32,293 nucleotides of DNA. Source: Tenacibaculum agarivorans. Lineage in GTDB: Bacteria > Bacteroidota > Bacteroidia > Flavobacteriales > Flavobacteriaceae. Position numbers and translations under genes: made by a program. Where the stretch lies: positions 1 through 32,293 of the forward strand of contig NZ_MSMP01000045.1 in NCBI RefSeq assembly GCF_001936575.1, read 5' to 3'. Shown in pieces: positions 1 through 6,907 of the stretch. Numbering within the stretch: position 1 is the first letter of the stretch; each line of letters starts with the position of its first letter. Below the pieces are notes generated by a model that made no database searches, was not told where the DNA came from, and saw only the letters and a program-made list of their open reading frames with translations.

Positions 1-119
1 AGAAGTGACATTTAATAAACCTAAAGTTTTGACTTTTAGAATTCTAATAATCGAACTCACGTTATTTTAGGTAAAAACCTTATCAGCTCTAATAATTTTA
101 CGTAGTTATAATGAGATAA

Positions 120-150
120 AATTATAGTTCTTAGGAAGAGAACTATAATT
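120..150 (-). terminator. Hairpin terminator closing the ten-gene operon
   Basis: A perfect 11-bp inverted repeat (AATTATAGTTC / GAACTATAATT) with a 9-nt loop lies just past the stop codon of the last leftward gene. Read on the minus strand, the stem runs into a short T-rich stretch (TTTATCTC), so it fits a weak-to-moderate intrinsic terminator. Bases 1-119 beyond it hold no open reading frame that I can support, and the gene further left lies outside the window. Confidence 0.7.
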
Positions 151-153
151 AAT

Positions 154-900
154 TTAAGGAGTTATTGTAGTTGAATCGATATATGTTGTTGAAAGTATGA
201 CATCGTCAATCCAAACCTCACGTTGTCCTCCCCCAAGTTGATAGTCAACCCAACCCAATGTAATATTCTCAAATAATGGAAATGTCCATTCACTATTATT
301 CTCATTATTAAGACATCCTTTATCAATAGTATTCGCATTAAGTTCATGAATTAATTCATCATCAATCCACAATTTCATATTATTTGTTTCTCTATTCATA
401 TACCACTGTATACTGAACCACCTTTTTTCAGGAATTTTAAATTGCGTATGATGCCAACAATCAGTCTTTATAATTTGTGTATCATAATTTGCCATGATTC
501 TTTTATTATGTTGTCCTCCATAACGTACTTCTGCTAGGAAACCTTTTGGTGTTTTACCTGAGGCTTGAATCATTGTCCAATGAATTCCATCGGGAGAAGC
601 TTCTTCAACGTACATTTTTAGACTTCCATAATAGCTCTTCATTTCTTTTGGAACTCTATTTTTTAAGGTTATAAAAGCTCTTTGTTTATATCCTTCTCCG
701 CTTATAAACTGAATTGATTTTTTACCTGAAAAAGCTTTGGTAGTATCAATATTAACTTTTCCTGACATTTCCCATGGCTCTAATATTATATTCTCTTGAG
801 GATATTTTTCAAAATCATCTTGAAATATAATAGTTGTATTTTTTTTACATGAAATTACACATAGTGCTACTATAAAAACTAAAATAACTCCTTTTTTCAT
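154..900 (-). CDS. Cip1-like polysaccharide lyase-fold lipoprotein
   Basis: This is a 248-residue exported protein with a lipoprotein signal whose lipidated cysteine is Cys18 (CVISC). It reads as one concanavalin-like jelly-roll domain in the order known from fungal Cip1: an N-terminal DDFE strand (about 28-31), a SGKKS turn (about 58-62), a central RYGGQ...NYD segment, a WIDDELI strand, and a terminal GWVDYQ...VWIDDV block. Cip1 proteins are secreted with cellulases in Trichoderma, are related to glucuronan lyases, and may bind or cleave uronate-containing or glucan chains. The gene is the last of the leftward operon and starts 1 nt after the epimerase stop. The lysines after the lipid cysteine (CKKN) give no acidic surface-export signal, so it may face the periplasm. 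A heparin-lyase-like family is the main alternative. The fold assignment is fairly firm; the activity is unknown. Confidence 0.65.
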   Translation of the reverse strand: MKKGVILVFIVALCVISCKKNTTIIFQDDFEKYPQENIILEPWEMSGKVNIDTTKAFSGKKSIQFISGEGYKQRAFITLKNRVPKEMKSYYGSLKMYVEEASPDGIHWTMIQASGKTPKGFLAEVRYGGQHNKRIMANYDTQIIKTDCWHHTQFKIPEKRWFSIQWYMNRETNNMKLWIDDELIHELNANTIDKGCLNNENNSEWTFPLFENITLGWVDYQLGGGQREVWIDDVILSTTYIDSTTITP

Positions 901-901
901 A

Positions 902-2038
902 CTAATTTAAATATAGTAAACACATTCTGATAATATGATATGGTGATTTCCACATATTAACTTTAGGCACGTGTATTGGATGTTTATCAGCATTCAATTT
1001 TTCATACCATTCTCCATTGTAATGATCTATAAAGTTACTCTTTATAAAATTCCATAATTGATTTCTGTATTGAATAAATCTGTGATCTAATGTTAAATCA
1101 TATAATTGTTGAAAAGCAATAATACTTTCTGTTTGCGTCCACCATTGAAACTCTTCTAAGTAAGTAGATGTAGATACATCTTTAAACATGTATAAACCTC
1201 CTACTTTTTGCAATAATGATATAGAATCTTGACAGTAAACCCTCAACTTTTCTTTTAATAAACTATCATAGTCTTCTAATTGAATCATTTTACAGGCATC
1301 TAATAACATACAAGGTACTTCTGCATTATGGCCTAATGATATTCTTTCCGTTAGTGAGTTCCAATCATGATCTAAATCTAATTCGCAAAACTTATCGTTT
1401 TTTAAAAAGTTTCCAATTAAAATTTGAAGTAAATTTTGAATCCTTTCTTTCAGTTTTTCTTCTCTATGAAATCTATACAATGAAGTATAAGCTTCTAAAA
1501 TATGCAGATGAGTACCTAGATTTTTAGAGGTATCTTGACTAGCATCTAGTTTGTGAGATAATGTATTACAGTAGAAATTAGATTTAGGATCGTAGAAATT
1601 CTCTTCTATTAATTCATAAAACTTAAGACACTCTTTTTTTACTTCATTAATAGTAGAAAACATGTAAAATTCAGATAATGCTAAAAGCATATAAGCTTGG
1701 GCTATACACTTTTTTTCTTTATTCAATGGTTCTCCATTAGCTTGAAGCTCCCAAAAAACACCTCCATAATTAGGATCTGTAAAATTATCATGTAAAAAAT
1801 TATAGCTTCTGTCTAACAAGCATTTGTACTTATTGCTTTTAAAATGATTTGAAACCTTAGCAAAAGACCATAATAATCGAGTATTCAGAATTATCCCTTT
1901 ATTTTCATCAGGCATAGGATTTCCATAGAAATCTAAAGCTCCATAAAATCCTCCTAAATCAGGATCTACCACTTTAGTTGACCAGAAATCCATTACATCA
2001 TCTAAAACTGAAGCTATTTCTTTTTTACAAAACTCCAC
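902..2038 (-). CDS. Cellobiose 2-epimerase-type enzyme (AGE superfamily)
   Basis: This 378-residue cytoplasmic protein has no signal peptide. It is expected to be an (alpha/alpha)6 barrel that epimerises the reducing-end glucose of a beta-1,4 disaccharide to mannose, for example cellobiose to glucosylmannose. Family motifs are visible throughout: GGFYG (29-33), KGIILNTRLLWSF (47-59, including Arg54), THLH (176-179), LGHNAE (235-240), WWTQTE (299-304) and WKSPYH (363-368). The histidines in the last three-motif set (about 177/179, 237 and 368) match the catalytic histidines of the family. The start is GTG at 2038: an in-frame stop (the transporter's TAA) lies only 9 nt upstream, and the next ATG would remove the first helix. 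It sits 9 nt downstream of the GPH transporter, which suggests it acts on the imported sugar. N-acylglucosamine or mannobiose epimerase are alternatives within the superfamily; the KGIILNTR motif favours the disaccharide type. Confidence 0.82.
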   Translation of the reverse strand: MEFCKKEIASVLDDVMDFWSTKVVDPDLGGFYGALDFYGNPMPDENKGIILNTRLLWSFAKVSNHFKSNKYKCLLDRSYNFLHDNFTDPNYGGVFWELQANGEPLNKEKKCIAQAYMLLALSEFYMFSTINEVKKECLKFYELIEENFYDPKSNFYCNTLSHKLDASQDTSKNLGTHLHILEAYTSLYRFHREEKLKERIQNLLQILIGNFLKNDKFCELDLDHDWNSLTERISLGHNAEVPCMLLDACKMIQLEDYDSLLKEKLRVYCQDSISLLQKVGGLYMFKDVSTSTYLEEFQWWTQTESIIAFQQLYDLTLDHRFIQYRNQLWNFIKSNFIDHYNGEWYEKLNADKHPIHVPKVNMWKSPYHIIRMCLLYLN

Positions 2039-2047
2039 AATACTAGT

Positions 2048-3652
2048 TTAAACTTTTGCTCTTCTAGCATTTAAATCTAAGGTTATTTCATCCATTTTAC
2101 TTTGATTTAAGGGATATAGCACCATCAAGCCTGCAGCAATCATAGTAACAATTGCAGGTATCCAACTCATTAACATTATTATTCCTGGAATAGCCTCTTT
2201 AATAGAAGCTCCACTTTGTCCATCATAACCATAGATGGTTAATACAAATCCTATGATTGCACCAGCAATACCTCCACCAAATTTGGTGGCAAAAGAACCT
2301 GCTGAATATACTAAACCTGTTGCTCTTCTTTCATTTTTAAATTCAGAGTAATCCGCAGCATCACCGAGCATTGCAAAAAACAATGTTGGAAAAATGGCAG
2401 CAAAAAATTCAGAGACAACTCCTAATACAAAAATTAAAACAATATCATTAGGTCCACAAAAAAACAACAGTGCATTGATTGTACCAGATAAAATTAAAGC
2501 ATAAATAAATAAATTTCTTTTTCCAAATCGTTTACCTAGCGGAGCAGTTACAATGGCTCCAGCTATAGAAGCTAACATTAAACCTACTAAAAAACTAGCT
2601 GCTAATAGTTGATCATTTAGATAATGGGTAAAATAGATTACTATAATACCTTGTTTGATGGAATTATATATATTGAATAGTAATCCAACTACCAATAAAA
2701 CTAACCATGCCTTATTTGTTATTAAATCTTTAAAGTCTTGTTTTAAATTACTCTTTTGCCCTTTTGGTGGTGAAACTCTTTCTTTTGTTGCATAAAATGT
2801 ATACAACATAAAAACAATCAAAAAGAAGGATAATACATAGATAGATTTGCTATATCCATTATTCTGATCTATTATTGAAATATTTTCTTCAGCTAGATCG
2901 GCTTCTCCTTCAACTATAAAGGAATACTTTTCACCTGTTTTCATAGCGAAACTTTTTCTATTACTAGGCTCCTCATTCTGAAGAGACTCATTTACTCCTG
3001 CTCCCCATGTAAACATTGCAATACCATCTTCAGTTTTCACATTCACACTAGGAACATCTTCTAAAGCTTCTATTTCAACACTATATTTTTTATTTTCTAA
3101 TTTTTCTATTTGAATAGTTGAACTTACTTTACCAAATGAAGCTACTAAATACAATAGTAATCCTTGCACTAGCATACCTCCAACAAAGGCTCCTACCATT
3201 CTGTACGAACCTAAACTAGTACGCTCTTTATCATCGCCCGTCATTACAGCCATTAAAGCTCCATAAGGAATATTATTAGCCGTATAAATTAGCGTAAATA
3301 GAATATAAGTAATATAAGCATAAACTATTTTACCTGTATCACTAAAATCTGGACTTGTAAATAACAATGATAAAATAACACCTAATGGGATAGCTGTCCA
3401 TAAAATCCAAGGTCGGAATTTACCATATTTAGAGTTTGTCCTATCTCCAATAACCCCCATTAAAACATCACTAATTCCATCACTAAATCGAGCAACTAAA
3501 AACAATACTCCAACTGTAGCTGGACTTAATCCAAAAACATCTGTATAATAAATAAATAAAAAAGTAGCGACTCCTCTCCAAGCGATATTCGCAGCCCCAT
3601 CCCCTAAAGCATACCCTATTTTTTCTTTAATTAAAAGTTTAGTATTCGACAT
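2048..3652 (-). CDS. GPH-family sugar:cation symporter with periplasmic insert
   Basis: This is a 534-residue inner-membrane transporter of the glycoside-pentoside-hexuronide family within MFS. The N-terminal half shows KIGYALGDGA (11-20), a FSDGISD segment (56-62) and the loop signature GDRTNSKYGKFRPW (69-82), all typical of the family. There are about twelve hydrophobic segments. The protein is longer than usual because about 95 mostly polar residues (about 174-268) lie between membrane segments 5 and 6. Standard MFS topology places that loop in the periplasm. The gene lies between the gluconate permease (37-nt gap) and the disaccharide epimerase (9-nt gap), so import of a glucosidic disaccharide for the epimerase is the natural inference. 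The exact substrate cannot be read from sequence. Confidence 0.85.
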   Translation of the reverse strand: MSNTKLLIKEKIGYALGDGAANIAWRGVATFLFIYYTDVFGLSPATVGVLFLVARFSDGISDVLMGVIGDRTNSKYGKFRPWILWTAIPLGVILSLLFTSPDFSDTGKIVYAYITYILFTLIYTANNIPYGALMAVMTGDDKERTSLGSYRMVGAFVGGMLVQGLLLYLVASFGKVSSTIQIEKLENKKYSVEIEALEDVPSVNVKTEDGIAMFTWGAGVNESLQNEEPSNRKSFAMKTGEKYSFIVEGEADLAEENISIIDQNNGYSKSIYVLSFFLIVFMLYTFYATKERVSPPKGQKSNLKQDFKDLITNKAWLVLLVVGLLFNIYNSIKQGIIVIYFTHYLNDQLLAASFLVGLMLASIAGAIVTAPLGKRFGKRNLFIYALILSGTINALLFFCGPNDIVLIFVLGVVSEFFAAIFPTLFFAMLGDAADYSEFKNERRATGLVYSAGSFATKFGGGIAGAIIGFVLTIYGYDGQSGASIKEAIPGIIMLMSWIPAIVTMIAAGLMVLYPLNQSKMDEITLDLNARRAKV

Positions 3653-3689
3653 ATTTTCTTTGTATTTGATTGTTTTGTGTTGAATGTGT

Positions 3690-5036
3690 TTATATAAATA
3701 TTGATAGTATTGCTACAATTAAAAAACTTGATAGTGCAAGTATCGTTGTCATAACTGTCCAGCTTTTAAACGTTTGCTTTTCAGTTAAGCCTAAATATTT
3801 ACCTACCAGCCAAAAACCACTATCGTTTACATGCGACATAACTGATGCTCCTGATGCAATGGCAATTACTAGTAAGGCTTTACTTCCTTCTGATATTGTT
3901 GTATCTACTAGTAATGGAGCAGTAACACCTGCCGCTGTAATCATAGCTACAGTAGCTGAACCTTGTAGAATTCTGACTAAAACAGCAATAAAGAAGGCAA
4001 AGAATAAAATTCCTATACCTGAACTTGCAAAATAATTGGCTAGCATTTCTCCTGACCCAGTATTAATAAGCATTTGTTTAAATACTCCTCCTGCTCCTGT
4101 TAGCAAAATAATTAACCCTGCTGGTGCCATAGATTTCGTAGCTATTTTCAATAACTCCTCTTTTGTTAAGCCTCTACGAATTCCTAAAACATACCACGCA
4201 ATAAGATTTGCTATAATTAGTGCTATAAAAGGGTTACCAATTAATCCAACCCATTCTTTAATTGACTTAGAAACAACTTCATTTCCTATTAACGGGCTAT
4301 TCAACACTGTATTTGCTACAATGAGTACTATAGGAATCCCAATGATAGAAAGGATCAATTGTACTGCAGGATAATTTTTCACTTCATTCGAATCGTTTTC
4401 CAGTACTGGTGCTTCAATATGAATCTTTTTTGAAATGTAATTGGCAAATAGCGGTCCGCAAATAACAGCTGTAGGTATTCCAACTATAAATCCTAATAAG
4501 ATTACCCAACCTAAATCAGCTTTTAAAATATCCGCTACAGCTACAGGTCCTGGTGTAGGTGGAATAAACGAATGTGTAATCGCCAAACCAGCCAATAAAG
4601 GAATTGCATATAATAATAACGATTTTTTAGTTTTCCGCTGTAGAGAATAAATCAAAGGAATTAAAATGATAAAAGCGACATCAAAAAATACTGGAATAGC
4701 CACTAAAAAACCTGTTAACATTAATGCCCATGAAGCTCTTTTCTCTCCAAATTTAGCCAATAGATAGTTTGCTAATGCTTCAGCCCCTCCAGATTGTTCC
4801 AAAATTGAACCAAAAATAGCTCCTAGTCCAACTACTAAAGCTACAAAACCTAAAGTTCCTCCCATACCATTCTGCATGGTTGTTAAAATCTCTTTTGGAG
4901 GCATTCCTGCTATTATACCAACACTCACACTTGCTATTAAAAGTGCAATGAATGCTTGAATTTTAAAACGTAATATGAGCACTAATAAAATAGCTACTCC
5001 AGAAAAAATGGCTAATAATAAATTATAATCCAACAT
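3690..5036 (-). CDS. Gluconate:H+ symporter, GntP family
   Basis: This 448-residue inner-membrane permease is hydrophobic along almost its whole length, the usual size for GntP/GntT proteins. Characteristic segments include GLGAIFGSILEQSGG, IPVFFDVAFIILIPL, the THSFIPPTPGPVA block after the fifth or sixth membrane helix, and a SHVNDSGFW motif near the C-terminus. The family imports gluconate or related aldonates with protons. The ATG at 5036 is preferred over an in-frame TTG at 5048: a GGAG at 5043-5046 is spaced 6 nt before the ATG, and the ATG lies 2 nt after the stop of the upstream gluconokinase fusion. The upstream partner phosphorylates and oxidises gluconate, which strongly supports gluconate as substrate. 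It may carry other sugar acids as well. Confidence 0.92.
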   Translation of the reverse strand: MLDYNLLLAIFSGVAILLVLILRFKIQAFIALLIASVSVGIIAGMPPKEILTTMQNGMGGTLGFVALVVGLGAIFGSILEQSGGAEALANYLLAKFGEKRASWALMLTGFLVAIPVFFDVAFIILIPLIYSLQRKTKKSLLLYAIPLLAGLAITHSFIPPTPGPVAVADILKADLGWVILLGFIVGIPTAVICGPLFANYISKKIHIEAPVLENDSNEVKNYPAVQLILSIIGIPIVLIVANTVLNSPLIGNEVVSKSIKEWVGLIGNPFIALIIANLIAWYVLGIRRGLTKEELLKIATKSMAPAGLIILLTGAGGVFKQMLINTGSGEMLANYFASSGIGILFFAFFIAVLVRILQGSATVAMITAAGVTAPLLVDTTISEGSKALLVIAIASGASVMSHVNDSGFWLVGKYLGLTEKQTFKSWTVMTTILALSSFLIVAILSIFI

Positions 5037-5038
5037 AT

Positions 5039-6907
5039 TTAACTCCAATTGTAATGAAAAGTTTTTTCTTCTTTATCTCCTACTTTTTGGAATCTATGTG
5101 CTCCAAAGAAATCACGTTGTGCTTGAATTACGTTTGCTGAAGATCTTGCGGTTGTCATAGCTACCCAATAATTATAAGCCTCATAAAAACAAGGGATATG
5201 AATTCTATGCTGTAACGTATATGTTATAAGTTCTCTAGCTGCTGCTTCTTGACTGTAAAGATTCAATATAACCCCCTCATCATCAAACAACGAAGCTACT
5301 TCTTTCAATAAGTGACTGTACTCTTTTATTTTTTTTGATTTAATGATACATCCATTTGACCAAACCCTACAGATTTCCGCTAAATTCAAATTCCAATTAA
5401 ACTCATCAGAAGCTGCTTTCAATAGTTGAAAACCTTGATGCAAGTTTACTGTCCTAGCAAAATCATAAGCTTGCTCTAATACTTCAACATTTACTACTTC
5501 TTTATGTTCTGCTTGATTTTTATACTTTGATAATCTTACTCGTTCATCTTTAAATGACGATGTATACCTTGCATGTACAGCTGCATTTTTTACTGTAGTT
5601 GGAACTCCCATTTCTAATGCAGCAATACTAGACCAAGAACCAGTACCTTTATTTCCTGCTTTATCTAAAATAATATCTAGCATGTAAGTATCGCCTTCCT
5701 TCTCCTTTGTTATTTTTGAAGTGATTTCTAATAGATAACTTCCATGTTTTCTTGTATTCCATTCACTAAGTAACGTAGCTATTTCTTCATTATTCATTGT
5801 TTCAGATAAAATTGCATAGACTTCTGCTAACAACTGCATATCTCCGTACTCAATTCCATTGTGCACCATTTTCACAAAATGTCCTGCTCCATCTGGTCCA
5901 ATGTAACTACAGCATGGATTATTATCTTCATCCTTTGCTGAAATGGCTTCTAAATATTTAGCGACTTTAGTATAACTCTCTTTTTTTCCTCCAGGCATTA
6001 ATGATGGTCCTTTTAATGCTCCTTCTTCACCTCCTGAAACACCTAGTCCTACAAATTCAATCCCATTATCTTCTAAATAATCACTCCTTCTTTTGGTATC
6101 CAAATAATGAGAGTTTCCTCCATCAATTAGCACATCTCCTTCCTCTAGAAAAGGCACCATACTTTCAATAATAGTATCTGTTACTTTACCAGCTTTTACC
6201 ATCATTAAAATTTTTCTTGGTTTTTGAATTGAATCAATAAATTCTTTCAATTCAGTAAATCCTAGCACCCTTCTCCCAAAGTTTTCATCAATAAACGCAT
6301 CTACAATTCCTTTTTCTTCAGGAGTTTCTCTATTGTATACTGATATTGAGAAACCTTTATTTAACATATTTGTAGCTAGACTTTTTCCCATTACGCCTAG
6401 ACCTAAAATACCAAAAGATGATGTTTTCATTTTATTTATAATAGTATTAACCAATACTTCAGGTTCTTCTTCAATAGCTATAGTAGTTTCATGATTAGGA
6501 ACCTCTAAACAATCGAATTGTGATTGTAATAAATCCGCTTTCATAAAATGCTTACGCTTTTCCATACGGGATTTTATCAACTCAAAACTTCCTTCCAAAT
6601 ACACCCATTCAATCCAAGTTATTCTTTTAGATAAAATCTCACGATATGATTCTTTTAATGCTGAACATGCTAGTATGATTCCATTTTCATCTTGCGCCTC
6701 ATTCATTTTTTTATTTAAAGCCTCTAACCAAGGTTTTCTATCTTCATCATCCAAAGGAACTCCCTTACTCATTTTCTCTATATTAGCTTTGGGATGAAAA
6801 TCATCAGCATCTACAAAAGGTACTTTTATCTTTTCTGAAAGTAAGTTTCCAACAGTAGATTTACCGCTACCACTTACTCCCATAATTACTATAATCTTCC
6901 TACTCAT
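5039..6907 (-). CDS. Gluconokinase / 6-phosphogluconate dehydrogenase fusion
   Basis: This is a 622-residue cytoplasmic two-domain enzyme. Residues 1 to about 160 form a complete GntK-type gluconokinase: P-loop GVSGSGKST (10-18), DADDFHP (about 33-39), ACSALK (80-85) and the KHFMKADLLQSQF region. Residues about 163-622 form a full-length decarboxylating 6-phosphogluconate dehydrogenase: Rossmann GLGVMG (169-174), an NR pair after the second strand that suits NADP+ (192-193), VSGGEEGA (290-297), and GHFVKMVHNGIEYGDMQ with the catalytic lysine at 346. Together the domains turn gluconate into 6-phosphogluconate and then ribulose 5-phosphate, CO2 and NADPH. The ATG at 6907 is chosen over an in-frame TTG at 6913; the ORF then overlaps the upstream GH3 stop by 8 nt (ATGAGTAG). 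The permease follows 2 nt after the stop. There is no frameshift or stop in the linker. Confidence 0.93.
   Translation of the reverse strand: MSRKIIVIMGVSGSGKSTVGNLLSEKIKVPFVDADDFHPKANIEKMSKGVPLDDEDRKPWLEALNKKMNEAQDENGIILACSALKESYREILSKRITWIEWVYLEGSFELIKSRMEKRKHFMKADLLQSQFDCLEVPNHETTIAIEEEPEVLVNTIINKMKTSSFGILGLGVMGKSLATNMLNKGFSISVYNRETPEEKGIVDAFIDENFGRRVLGFTELKEFIDSIQKPRKILMMVKAGKVTDTIIESMVPFLEEGDVLIDGGNSHYLDTKRRSDYLEDNGIEFVGLGVSGGEEGALKGPSLMPGGKKESYTKVAKYLEAISAKDEDNNPCCSYIGPDGAGHFVKMVHNGIEYGDMQLLAEVYAILSETMNNEEIATLLSEWNTRKHGSYLLEITSKITKEKEGDTYMLDIILDKAGNKGTGSWSSIAALEMGVPTTVKNAAVHARYTSSFKDERVRLSKYKNQAEHKEVVNVEVLEQAYDFARTVNLHQGFQLLKAASDEFNWNLNLAEICRVWSNGCIIKSKKIKEYSHLLKEVASLFDDEGVILNLYSQEAAARELITYTLQHRIHIPCFYEAYNYWVAMTTARSSANVIQAQRDFFGAHRFQKVGDKEEKTFHYNWS
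5043..5046 (-). promoter_or_regulatory. Shine-Dalgarno-like GGAG of the gluconate permease
   Basis: GGAG on the minus strand lies within the last codons of the upstream gene, 6 nt before the ATG at 5036. It decides the start in favour of that ATG over the in-frame TTG at 5048. Such motifs are uncommon in Bacteroidota, where A-rich leaders are the norm. Confidence 0.5.

Noticed and set aside
21..39. Imperfect hairpin near the left edge
   Set aside because: The stem needs a bulge, is AT-rich and short, and there is no context to assign it to a gene.
5037..5048. TTG start at 5048 for the gluconate permease
   Set aside because: It overlaps the previous gene, and the ATG at 5036 has a GGAG at good spacing.
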